Assembly (NCBI GenBank): GCA_934045905.1
Contig: OW203763.1
Location: 38,949,017 to 39,013,016 of the forward strand
Length of the DNA stretch: 64,000 nucleotides
Origin: Leuctra nigra
Lineage: Eukaryota > Arthropoda > Insecta > Plecoptera > Leuctridae
Direction: 5' to 3'
Both the position numbers and the translations under genes were made by a program. The notes beneath the pieces are model-generated. The model ran no database searches. It worked only from the letters and a program-made list of their open reading frames with translations, and was not told where the DNA came from. Every line of letters begins with the position of its first letter. The stretch's first letter is position 1. Shown here piece by piece: positions 10,901-23,437 of this stretch.

Positions 10901-13900
10901 GCATCACGGCCCAATGTCACTACATAACAGAAAGTAAGAGAATAGAATTCTCAAGATATCACACCCACACCTTGTAGGAGAAGAGCGGTAACGCATCACG
11001 GCCCAATGTCACTACATAACAGAAAGTAAGAGAATAGGATTCTCAAGATATCACACCCACACCTTGTAGGAGAAGAGCGGTAGCGCATCACGGCCCAATG
11101 TCACTACATAACAGAAAGTAAGAGAATAGGATTCTCAAGATATCACACCCACACCTTGTAGGAGAAGAGCGGTAACGCATCACGGCCCAATGTCACTACA
11201 TAACAGAAAGTAAGAGAATAGAATTCTCAAGATATCACACCCACACCTTGTAGGAGAAGAGCGGTAACGCATCACGGCCCAATGTCACTACATAACAGAA
11301 AGTAAGAGAATAGGATTCTCAAGATATCACACCCACACCTTGTAGGAGAAGAGCGGTAGCGCATCACGGCCCAATGTCACTACAAAACAGAAAGTAAGAG
11401 AATAGGATTCTCAAGATATCACACCCACACCTTGTAGGAGAAGAGCGGTAACGCATCACGGCCCAATGTCACTACATAACAGAAAGTAAGAGAATAGAAT
11501 TCTCAAGATATCACACCCACACCTTGTAGGAGAAGAGCTGTAGCGCATCGCGGCCCAATGTCACTACATAACAGAAAGTAAGAGAATAGGATTCTCAAGA
11601 TATCACACCCACACCTTGTAGGAGAAGAGCGGTAACGCATCGCGGCCCAATGTCACTACATAACAGAAAGTAAGAGAATAGGATTCTCAAGATATCACAC
11701 CCACACCTTGTAGGAGAAGAGCGGTAACGCATCACGGCCCAATGTCACTACATAACAGAAAGTAAGAGAATAGATTTCTCAAGATATCACACCCACACCT
11801 TGTAGGAGAAGAGCGGTAACGCATCACGGCCCAATGTCACTACATAACAGAAAGTAAGAGAATAGGATTCTCAAGATATCACACCCACACCTTGTAGGAG
11901 AAGAGCGGTAGCGCATCACGGCCCAATGTCACTAAATAACAGAAAGTAAGAGAATAGGATTCTCAAGATATCACACCCACACCTTGTAGGAGAAGAGCGG
12001 TAACGCATCGCGGCCCAATGTCACTACATAACAGAAAGTAAGAGAATAGAATTCTCAAGATATCACACCCACACCTTGTAGGAGAAGAGCGGTAACGCAT
12101 CACGGCCCAATGTCACTACATAACAGAAAGTAAGAGAATAGGATTCTCAAGATATCACACCCACACCTTGTAGGTGAAGAGCGGTAGCGCATCACGGCCC
12201 AATGTCACTACATAACAGAAAGTAAGAGTATAGGATTCTCAAGATATCACACCCACACCTTGTAGGAGAAGAGCGGTAACGCATCACGGCCCAATGTCAC
12301 TACATAACAGAAAGTAAGAGAATAGGATTCTCAAGATATCACACCCACACCTTGTAGGAGAAGAGCGGTAGCGCATCACGGCCCAATGTCACTACATAAC
12401 AGAAAGTAAGAGAATAGGATTCTCAAGATATCACACCCACACCTTGTAGGAGAAGAGCGGTAACGCATCACGGCCCAATGTCACTACATAACAGAAAGTA
12501 AGAGAATAGAATTCTCAAGATATCACACCCACACCTTGTAGGAGAAGAGCTGTAGCGCATCGCGGCCCAATGTCACTACATAACAGAAAGTAAGAGAATA
12601 GGATTCTCAAGATATCACACCCACACCTTGAAGGAGAAGAGCGGTAACGCATCGCGGCCCAATGTCACTACATAACAGAAAGTAAGAGAATAGGATTCTC
12701 AAGATATCACACCCACACCTTGTAGGAGAAGAGCGGTAACGCATCACGGCCCAATGTCACTACATAACAGAAAGTAAGAGAATAGAATTCTCAAGATATC
12801 ACACCCACACCTTGTAGGAGAAGAGCGGTAACGCATCACGGCCCAATGTCACTACATAACAGAAAGTAAGAGAATAGGATTCTCAAGATATCACACCCAC
12901 ACCTTGTAGGAGAAGAGCGGTAGTGCATCACGGCCCAATGTCACTACATAACAGAAAGTAAGAGAATAGGATTCTCAAGATATCACACCCACACCTTGTA
13001 GGAGAAGAGCGGTAACGCATCGCGGCCCAATGTCACTACATAACAGAAAGTAAGAGAATAGAATTCTCAAGATATCACACCCACACCTTGTAGGAGAAGA
13101 GCGGTAACTCATCACGGCCCAATGTCACTACATAACAGAAAGTAAGAGAATAGGATTCTCAAGATATCACACCCACACCTTGTAGGTGAAGAGCGGTAGC
13201 ACATCACGGCCCAATGTCACTACATAACAGAAAGTAAGAGAATAGGATTCTCAAGATATCACACCCACACCTTGTAGGAGAAGAGCGGTAACGCATCACG
13301 GCCCAATGTCACTACATAACAGAAAGTAAGAGAATAGGATTCTCAAGATATCACACCCACACCTTGTAGGAGAAGAGCGGTAGCGCATCACGGCCCAATG
13401 TCACTACATAACAGAAAGTAAGAGAATAGGATTCTCAAGATATCACACCCACACCTTGTAGGAGAAGAGCGGTAGCGCATCACGGCCCAATGTCACTACA
13501 TAACAGAAAGTAAGAGAATAGGATTCTCAAGATATCACACCCACACCTTGTAGGAGAAGAGCGGTAACGCATCGCGGCCCAATGTCACTACATAACAGAA
13601 AGTAAGAGAATAGAATTCTCAAGATATCACACCCACACCTTGTAGGAGAAGAGCGGTAACGCATCGCGGCCCAATGTCACTACATAACAGAAAGTAAGAG
13701 AATAGGATTCTCAAGATATCACACCCACACCTTGTAGGAGAAGAGCGGTAACGCATCACGGCCCAATGTCACTACATAACAGAAAGTAAGAGAATAGAAT
13801 TCTCAAGATATCACACCCACACCTTGTAGGAGAAGAGCGGTAACGCATCACGGCCCAATGTCACTACATAACAGAAAGTAAGAGAATAGGATTCTCAAGA

Positions 13901-15460
13901 TATCACACCCACACCTTGTAGGAGAAGAGCGGTAGCGCATCACGGCCCAATGTCACTACATAACAGAAAGTAAGAGAATAGGATTCTCAAGATATCACAC
14001 CCACACCTTGTAGGAGAAGAGCGGTAACGCATCGCGGCCCAATGTCACTACATAACAGAAAGTAAGAGAATAGAATTCTCAAGATATCACACCCACACCT
14101 TGTAGGAGAAGAGCGGTAACGCATCACGGCCCAATGTCACTACATAACAGAAAGTAAGAGAATGATTCTCAAGATATCACACCCACACCTTGAAGGGAAG
14201 AGCGGTAGCGCATCACGGCCCAATGTCACTACATAACAGAAAGTAAGAGAATAGGATTTTAAAGATATCACACCCACACCTTGTAGAAGAAGAGCGGTAA
14301 CGCATCACGGCCCAATGTCACTACATAACAGAAAGTAAGAGAATAGAATTCTCAAGATATCACACCCACACCTTGTAGGAGAAGAGCGGTAGCGCATCGC
14401 GGCCCAATGTCACTACATAACAGAAAGTAAGAGAATAGAATTCTCACACCCACACCTTGTAGGAGAAGAGCGGTAGCGCATCGCGGCCCAATGTCACTAC
14501 ATAGCAGAAAGTAAGAGAATGATTCTCAAGATATCACACCCACACCTTGAAGGGAAGAGCGGTAGAGCATTGCTGCCCAATGTCACTTCATAACAGAAAG
14601 TAAGAGAATAGGATTCTCAAGATATCACACCCACACCTTGTAGGAGAAGAGCGGTAACGCATCACGGCCCAATGTCACTACATAACAGAAAGTAAGAGAA
14701 TAGAATTCTCAAGATATCACACCCACACCTTGTAGGAGAAGAGCGGTAACGCATCACGGCCCAATGTCACTACATAACAGAAAGTAAGAGAATAGGATTC
14801 TCAAGATATCACACCCACACCTTGTAGGAGAAGAGCGGTAGCGCATCACGGCCCAATGTCACTACATAACAGAAAGTAAGAGAATAGGATTCTCAAGATA
14901 TCACACCCACACCTTGTAGGAGAAGAGCGGTAACGCATCGCGGCCCAATGTCACTACATAACAGAAAGTAAGAGAATAGAATTCTCAAGATATCACACCC
15001 ACACCTTGAAGGGAAGAGCGGTAGCTCATCACGGCCCAATGTCACTACATAACAGAAAGTAAGAGAATAGGATTCTCAAGATATCACACCCACACCTTGT
15101 AGAAGAAGAGCGGTAACGCATCACGGCCCAATGTCACTACATAACAGAAAGTAAGAGAATAGAATTCTCAAGATATCACACCCACACCTTGTAGGAGAAG
15201 AGCGGTAGCGCATCGCGGCCCAATGTCACTACATAACAGAAAGTAAGAGAATAGGATTCTCACACCCACACCTTGTAGGAGAAGAGCGGTAGCGCATCGC
15301 GGCCCAATGTCACTACATAGCAGAAAGTAAGAGAATGATTCTCAAGATATCACACCCACACCTTGAAGGGAAGAGCGGTAGAGCATTGCTGCCCAATGTC
15401 ACTACATAACAGAAAGTAAGAGAATAGGATTCTCAAGATCTCACACTAAACGCCTGTAGG
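7948..15460. repeat. Satellite array of 92-bp monomers, about 80 copies
   Basis: The monomer begins attctcaagatatcacaccc and ends gaaagtaagagaatagg. An 82-bp variant lacks the ten bases aagatatcac. Other variation concentrates in a short internal window with three main forms: agcgcatcgcgg, aacgcatcacgg and agagcattgctg. Rare markers recur at fixed spacing. gagctgtagcgcatcgcgg (near 11.54 and 12.55 kb) and ttgtaggtgaag (near 12.17 and 13.19 kb) are each about 1012 bp (11 monomers) apart. cttgaaggg (14189/15005 and 14546/15362) is 816 bp apart. These are local higher-order repeats. Short frames of 73-74 codons in it are translation of the repeat, not genes. Confidence 0.95.
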
Positions 15461-16030
15461 ACGAAATAAAACAAATTACCCATTCCCTACTATGAATTTT
15501 TTTGCATTCAACAGTTCTGAAGACCCGTACAAAGCCTTATTTTATTAACAATTACATTGTTAAAAGATATTGATAAAAATCGATTAAGATACTCTTCAAG
15601 GCCACGCTCACTTCTCAGCCGTCTTAAGAATAGTGTTAGTTTCTGACCACCTCAAATGTTCTCTCAGCAATAAAGACATTATGATTATTATTCCATTATT
15701 ATTCTAAGTCATAAGCAAGTGAGTATTTTAAAATAGGGCATGTACCAAGTCATCTATCAACATGTGTCTTATTCTATTAGTTTACAAATAAGATGAACTC
15801 TCATTCTACAAGTAATTGCACTGAAGGCGGTGAATTTCAGAAATAACAAAATGTCTGCCCAAATATTTCAATTAGTCTTATGAAAAATGAGTTTGTAACT
15901 ATAAACAAGTTAATTGTCTGACGCAATGTGTAAAATAAGGTGAGTAAAACTATTTCATGAAGAGAATAGTTTATGCAAATTCTTAAATGATAGATAGGTA
16001 GTTGAGATTTGAGGTAGTGGTGGTTGAGAT
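15460..16030. other. Gene-free interval right of the satellite
   Basis: AT-rich unique-looking DNA. It includes attccctact (15482-15491), which also occurs just left of the satellite (7925-7934). No exon is recognised. Confidence 0.4.
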
Positions 16031-16060
16031 TGAAGTAAATGGGATCTGACAGACCCCATT
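16030..16060. repeat. Short hairpin around TCTGACAGA
   Basis: aagtaaatggg and cccatttactt flank atctgacagac, giving a stem of about 16 bp. A related element, gggggtctgacagatccc, lies near 16530-16547. Confidence 0.5.
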
Positions 16061-16296
16061 TACTTTTGATTGTCATGTGCATTGAAGGTATTCAGTGTAC
16101 ATTTATGATTTATTTGCATTGCTCAATAACAGACCTTAAATATTGCCATATTTATGTTGCTTTATATTTTTTTATTGACTTTAATAAACACAAGGAAAAT
16201 TTTGAATTTTTAGAGGATCCTTGCTATTTTTTAAATAAATATATATATATTAAATGCAGTTGGGCAGACGGTTTGTTCCGTTGATTGTGCTGGTGG

Positions 16297-16312
16297 CCCT
16301 GAAAAGGGTCGT
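16297..16312 (-). other. Histone-type 3' stem-loop look-alike
   Basis: The minus strand reads GACCCTTTTCAGGGCC followed by ACCA. The replication-dependent histone mRNA stem-loop has a six-base-pair stem with a UUUC loop and ACC-type 3' flank. Here the second base pair is an A/C mismatch. No histone reading frame lies upstream on that strand and no purine-rich downstream element is obvious, so it is an orphan or coincidental match. Confidence 0.3.
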
Positions 16313-16559
16313 GGGCGACGTTTCGAAGGACTTACTTCCATCATCTTTGGGCAACGACTGAGAAGATGGCAGCTTGCTTTATTTTTATTGAACTATCTGA
16401 AGCACTTCGACGTTACAATCTAATATTAAAGTCGTTTCTAATAGGTAACCCATTTTCGGCCCAAAGTTACACTAGGATTTTTTTCAGAAGTGCTGCTATC
16501 TTTGAAGAAACAGGAGAAATGGCAAGCTTGGGGGTCTGACAGATCCCAGGTTTATTGAC

Positions 16560-19220
16560 CACAAATCGATCTTTCACGCATTGGGGGGAAGAATTGACCA
16601 TTTTTGACATGCGCTATTGTGTGTGTTTAAATCCGTATATCGATGCAGTGATAGGCTATGGTATCGTAGCAAAATAATAATTGCGGCCTCTTGAATTGAA
16701 ACAGAAAAATATTACACTTCTGGAGGCCATCGACCCAATACGTACAAGACGAATAAATACCGCATTGCTGAAATACCCTCATAAATTGCAAATAGAAAAA
16801 ATATCGCCAGTATAATTGAAAGAAATCACTCGATAAATTATGATGAATATAACTAACAAGTATGGAATCGTTACATTCAGTACTTCATTTTCCATTACCT
16901 GTCCATAGTTGTCAATGTCATATGTTTTTCATATGTACTTGGTCTTAGGCATATGTAATCTCAACACATGGTTATCTGTACAAATAGCTTTAGGATATTC
17001 AGTCATGCTCAGTTTATTTGAGCTAATAAAACATTTAAAATAAGTATATACTATAATATCTAAAAGTACCAAACTTCCGCCAAATTTATAAATAACTATA
17101 ACTTCATATTTATAACATAACAGATTATAGTGATATCGTCAATATCTCTCATTATGTGTCTAAAATGTGAGTTCAGAGACCACGTCCAATACGGGATGTG
17201 GTTTGATGTGGATTTTGAAAGCAGGCGTTTTATTAGAAAACAGAGTTGACGTTTATTAACTATCTACCTCTTTTGTGGTTTACTTAAATCTATAAGTAAA
17301 ACTCATAAAAAAAGGTATAATCAGAATCTCTCACATATTTATGTAGTGTCGGTTTAATAGAGTACCTCTGTAATTGATAGGTGGATCGCTTAATTATACT
17401 TATTAGTATTAAATTAGGTATGTAATCGTGAGAATCATAAAACTAAATTATTAGTTTATTAACATAGAAAAATGTTTTGCACTCCAAGCATACCCTATAG
17501 CCCAACAACATTTATTTCCAACTCAATTTTTCACTCGATGATTTTGTGTTATTAATAAAGGTAATAAGCATAATTATGAAATTGTGTCTCTAAAGGCAAT
17601 ACCAGTGATACCAAATGACTATAGCAATAAAAGCACGATGTTAAACCAAACTACTGCACCTAAAGGGTTGAGAGGGTATTTCCTCATTCTCGAAATGATT
17701 TCTACAGCTTATATGACCTTTTTCCTTCCAGTATTTTAATTCAGAATTTATTTCTGCAAATTTTAGATGTTCATTCAAATTGCTTTTGCACCAAAAATTC
17801 CAATTCAATTCGTCAATTTTATAATTATTATTTTCTCAAAATAAATATATACAAACCATTTCTGATGTTACAAAAAATTATGAGAAGAATAAGATTCGTA
17901 TGTAAATATATTTATAATATATTTTTTAATATATTTAAATAAATAAAAAATATAATTAAGCAGACATAGCAGTAAGAACAATATAAATAGAAAACAATAA
18001 TACTATTATAGTTACACTATAAACAACCATATAAAAAGCTATGGTAGAATAAAAAAAAATAGAAGAAGAAAAATAATTATTACAAATTAATAATTCACAT
18101 AATTATCCCTTCCAGAAGAGCTCGTTTGTTCAAGAAAAATAGGCGGATGGCATGGTCCTCAAATGTCATTCAAACTTAATTTCTACTACAGCAGCCTACA
18201 AAATCAATAATAATATTAAATATGAATGCAAAATGTTGTACCTACTCGCATGTGTTCTTTTTGTCATAATATAATTAAAAAATATTGAAAAGTGCAGGCA
18301 AGTCATAGTTAGTATAATATCTAACACGTTTCGTCTCATTTTGACCAATTCCTTCGACGAAAATATCAATGGACTTTACGTGACAAATATAAATATAAAT
18401 GTCACGAATATGTTTTGTGACGTACAAAAATGACTTATGTATGATATTACCAACTATCTCTAACATAATATGCATACAGTACAAGTACTACACTTGGCAC
18501 AACTAAAAACGGTACTTGTACAATTTAATCAGAACTCGCGTACTAGAGATAGATAACTAGCTATATCATCGGAAGATGCCATCAAATCTTTTTCAGTCAA
18601 TCAGTTTCTTTCGGATACTTTTTAGTTCATCAAGTGACGTACGTTAAGGCCTAGATTGTTCTTTCTTAGCCTGATGAACACTTTCGGTGTGAAGCGCTTG
18701 GCAGACTTCGTCCATGAGTTTGTATTTGTGTGATTTAAATGTGGATAAATCATTGAACTCTCGTGATCTCCACGTAACTAAGTTGAAGGGACAATAGCGA
18801 ACAGCTCCACGGCAAAAACCTTCTATCCCAGGTGGTCAATAGAGAGACTTCAGCTCTCTCAGTTCTTTTCAAATTCACGTATTACAATTTATTTAAATCA
18901 TAGCCGACTTCCTTAGTTGTATTTTGTAAATAACTGTTCCATTGCAAAGTCATCTTGGATTTTAACGTTTTAGTTTGTAAAACGAATTAGATGACATGTT
19001 TTGTGTAAATGTATTTAGGCCCACCAACGTTGTAGCTATTGGTTGGATTCTGTGGTTTTGTTCATCGTTTTCGTAGTTATTATACTGGCTTGGCATGCTG
19101 TTTTATACGGAGTGTTTTATTGGGGAAATCCCCAGAGTTAATTTTATATTAATAACACATATTGAGTTGACAATAACTAAAACAAAAAAATGCTAAATAA
19201 TTGCATTGTATAATAATATC
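16560..19220. other. Gene-free AT-rich interval
   Basis: No exon, RNA gene or intact mobile element was recognised. Near 19107-19124 the piece acggagtgttttattgggga resembles the terminus of the element at 29564-30389 and may be a remnant. Confidence 0.4.
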
Positions 19221-19224
19221 TCTA

Positions 19225-19446
19225 CCTCAGAGGTAGAACGCCTGATGTCCAATTTCTCGACTTTGTTTTTAGGTGTAAACACTTTTGGAATCATGTACAA
19301 TCAAGCTCTATCAATTACCATTTTACTGAATATAACAAATATTTAAATATTTTGGTTCACCATTACAAATGTGACTGGATAAACGCAGAATGACTGAGAT
19401 GAACTCACCTCAAGAAATATTGAAATGGATTTCGGGTACAGAGGTA
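19225..19446 (+). mobile_element. Diverged copy of the CCTCAGAGG-terminus MITE
   Basis: It starts CCTCAGAGGTAGAACGCC, followed by tgatgtccaatttctcgac as in the copy at 54512. The right end (tttcgggtacagaggtac) is a degenerate version of the inverted terminus. Confidence 0.5.
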
Positions 19447-19984
19447 CGTACAGACATAATGATCTTCTAAATCTAAGCTCTAGTTCCTTTCCATATCGGT
19501 ACAACCGTTTTCGAGATATGGCATCATCTTCAGCCCAATGGTAAATATTGCCTCAAAATCATTCATTTTGGTGATATTTCAAGCATATAATTTACATTTT
19601 AGTTATATTTTATACAAAATAGGGGTATATTCCACGCTTAAAATGTGTAGGTATAATGATCAAATGTTGGTCTTCATGACCTTGCAAAATATCCACTTGA
19701 TCGGAAAATGTCTACATTTCAACCAGAGAATCCCTCCGGTCCCATTCAGAGGATTTTGTGATGAACTATTTAGCACTCCAGACAGGGTATAGTCTTTATG
19801 TATAACTTCATCCCCTTACCTGTATTCTGTAATGCAGTAACAACAGCGGAAAAAAGAGTATGGAGCCAAAACAGTCAAATGAAAACACTCGCTTCGCTAT
19901 CCTTATCATAATGTGAATAAAGACTCGAGAACGATGACGGAATGGAATTGTCGCCATTAGTGAAAACATAAAACAAACAAAATG

Positions 19985-20100
19985 CTAATTATGATCATCA
20001 TTAGGGAATGGTTGTAGAGAATGGTGAAGGGGAGAAAGGTGGGGGGGGGGGGGGGGGGAGGTCAAGAAATTAAAGGTTGAATTAGCATGGGATAATATCG
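19985..20100 (-). mobile_element. SINE-related fragment with a long G run
   Basis: A decayed piece resembling the SINE's gatgatgattgggagatgatgg/gaaggtggg region. It contains an uninterrupted run of about 18 G (about 20041-20058). Confidence 0.35.
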
Positions 20101-20611
20101 TAATGGCTTTTAACTTTGCACTAATTTCAGTTAGATTAATTGCTTTGAACAAACACGCATTTATGACATTACTTTTCATATGACTATGAAGCATTGCTCT
20201 GTAATTTCCTATACCTTAGTAAAAAATTTAATTCCATACATTAATTTCAGTTTAGGTACGTCTAGTTAATAATACTATCTCTTTTTTGTTAAAGGTAATT
20301 GTTTTTGTTTGTTCCCATTCTAGACATGTATGCTCCAATATTTCATGTTTCTAAATCATTCCACAGCTCGAAAGAGTTCCATATTTATTAAAAAATACTT
20401 TTGTTCTATATCTGAAAGTTAGGTTAATACTTGACTGAATGAAGATTGAAAGATGGATTGATCTAGTTTTGATTGAAACATTCAAGAATTGTATTTAGTA
20501 GTTTGTGGGATAATGCGTTGAAACATGAATGAAATATATTGGATTAAGTTATACTTGGATTGAAAGATACTCGGTTCCATATAATTCTGGATTGAAATAT
20601 ATGATTGATGC

Positions 20612-21345
20612 ACTACTACATGTGACACTACTACACACAGTCATGTTACTACTACACACAGTTATGTGACACTACTACACACAGTCATGTGACACTACTA
20701 CACACAGTCATGTTACTACTACACACAGTTATGTGACACTACTACACACAGTCATGTGACACTACTACACACAGTCATGTGACACTACACACACAGTCAA
20801 GTGACACTACTACACACAGTCATGTGACACTACTACACACAGTCATGTGACACTACACACACAGTCAAGTGACACTACTACACACAGTCATGTGACACTA
20901 CTACACACAGTCATGTGACACTACACACACAGTCATGTGACACTACTACACACAGTCATGTGACACTACTACACACAGTCATGTGACACTACACACACAG
21001 TCAAGTGACACTACTACACACAGTCATGTGACACTACTACACACAGTCATGTGACACTACTACACACAGTCATGTGACACTACACACACAGTCAAGTGAC
21101 ACTACTACACACAGTCATGTGACACTACTACACACAGTCATGTGACACTACACACACAGTCATGTGACACTACACACACAGTCAAGTGACACTACTACAC
21201 ACAGTCATGTGACACTACTACACACAGTCATGTGACACTACACACACAGTCATGTGACACTACTACACACAGTCATGTGACACTACTACACACAGTCATG
21301 TGACACTACTACACACAGTCATGTGAAACTACTACCATAGACATT
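20612..21345. repeat. 22/23-bp minisatellite
   Basis: About 32 head-to-tail copies of gtgacactactacacacagt plus cat. A shorter variant has actacacacacag in place of actactacacacag, and a few units read gttactactacacacag. The array ends just before the large palindrome. Confidence 0.9.
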
Positions 21346-21360
21346 GTATAGCCTTATACA

Positions 21361-23437
21361 CCGTAATACTCCAGTCACTTTATGATTTGACCCCAAACTA
21401 ATTATTTATAAAAATGTTTTTGACAATATTATTGAGGTCAGCCCACATAACTAATAAACGAAAGTTTAACAAATTTTAGGCCGCCATTTTGTTTTTATCA
21501 AGTGTTTTGTCAAAATCACCATTTAATTTTTCACTTGAAAATGTGAAGCAAATTTTTACTTTCAATATTTTTTTATTTTTTTGCAATGTTTTATGCAACT
21601 CCAAAAAAATAATCAGCTTGATCGCATTCATTGTTATCCAATCATATTCATTTAAATACAAAAACATCAATTTTATTAAAACTGCTCTATTCAAGTCGTC
21701 ATTTAAGTTATCGACTTCATTTTTGCACTGAAATATTCCTCACTTGATACACTATGACATATAAAAAGTTTACCGAAATCGGCTATTTATAGCCATTTTT
21801 TCTCACGACATTTTCTACTTACATTGACAAAAATTTTGATTCCACATTCATTTTGAGATTTAAAGCACATGCTAATTGAAAATAAAATTAAAAAATAACT
21901 ATTTTGATCCGTTAAATATAATTAACAAATAAAAAAAATTATAGACATTTTTGAGCAGCCATTTTGTTTTTACAGATAATTTTGTAGAAATCACGTATTA
22001 ATTTTTATTCTAATAATGTTTGAATTTCCGGTTAATCTATTACGTGATTAATTGTTGTTGGAAATATAGAGAATCGAGAAAAAATAATTGTCGCCATTGC
22101 TTTTGTAATTTGGCAGGTAATTTCCTTTTTGCAAATAACCTCAAATAATTCAATTCAAGCTATTAGCTTGAAGCTAATTCAAGCTATTTGAGCTATTGGC
22201 ACAAAATTTTCAGAAATTGTACATCACGTGGTACATTATGACATATTAAAAATTTACTAAAATCTAACGATTGTGAAATAAACTATTGACTAAAGAAGGT
22301 CGTTTAATAAATATGATAATTATTAATGTTTTTCAAATTTTACTGCAAATTTTTAACACCGATATAACTGCGACGCTTTTAATCAATGACATTTTATTAT
22401 GGTCCACCTAAGCAACTTTATGAACGAAAGTTTGTAATTTTTAGGCAGCCATTTCGATTTTACAGATTTTTTGTCACATAATTATCAAAGTTTTAAACGA
22501 CCTTCTTTAGTTAATAGTTTATTTCACAACCGTTAGATTTAGATAAATTTATAATTTGTCATAATGTACCACGTGATGTACAATTTCCGAAAATTTTGTG
22601 CCAATAGCTCAAATGGCTGTCGTTTTAGAGCCGTTTTGATTTATTTGAGGTTATTTGCAAAAAGGAAATTACCTGCCAAATAACAAAAGCAATGGCGACA
22701 ATTATTTTTTCTCGATTCTCTATATTTCTAACAATAATTAATCACGTAATAAATTAACCGATAATTCGAACATTATTAGAATAAAAATTAATACGTGATT
22801 TCTACAAAATTATCTGTAAAAACAAAATGGCTGCTCAAAAATGTCTATAATTTTTTTTATTTGTTAACTATATTTAACGGATCAAAACAGTAATTTTTAA
22901 TTTTTATTTTCAATAAGCATGTGCTTTAAATCTCAAAATGAATGTGGAATCAAAATTTTTGTCAATGTAAGTAGAAAATGTCGTGAGAAAAAATGGCTAT
23001 AAATAGCCGATTTCGGTAAACTTTTTATATGTCATAGTGTATCAAGTGAGGAATATTTCAGTGCAAAAATGAAGTCCATAACTTAAATGACGACTTGACC
23101 AGAGCAGTTTTAATAAAATTGATGTTTTTGTATTTAAATGAATATGATTGGATAACAATGAATGCGATCAAGCTGATTATTTTTTTGGAGTTGCACAAAA
23201 CATTGCAAAAAAATAAAAAAATATTGAAAGTAAAAATTTGCTTCACATTTTCAAGTGAAAAATTAAATGGTGATTTTGACAAAACACTTGATAAAACAAA
23301 ATGGCGGCCCAAAATTTGGTAAACTTTCGTTTATGAGTTATGTGGGTTGACCTCAATAATATTGTCAAAAAACATTTTTATAAACAATTAGTTTGGGGTT
23401 GGACCCTTTTGTTCATTAAAATGACTGGAGTATAACT
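21361..23437. mobile_element. 2.08-kb palindrome (foldback element)
   Basis: Two arms of about 947 bp (21361-22307 and 22492-23437) are near-perfect reverse complements around a 184-bp spacer. Outer ends are taatactccagtca and tgactggagtata. Matching landmarks include ggccgccattttg (21480) with caaaatggcggcc (23296). A motif of the gcagccatttt...tttacagat type recurs at roughly 480-bp spacing (near 21.48, 21.95 and 22.44 kb), so each arm is itself internally repetitive. The mirror-image ORFs (21489-21731 plus, 23058-23312 minus) encode nearly the same hydrophobic peptide only because the DNA is palindromic. No transposase was recognised. Confidence 0.85.

Noticed and set aside
8005..15400. 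Heat-shock element in satellite dyad gagaataggattctc
   Set aside because: GAA and TTC are separated by five bases rather than the two required.
7948..15460. CRISPR-like array
   Set aside because: The whole 92-bp unit is repeated with no unique spacers and the context is eukaryotic; it is a satellite.
21476..23322. Two pairs of near-identical ORFs on opposite strands
   Set aside because: Mirror images produced by the 2-kb palindrome; AT-rich, no domain.
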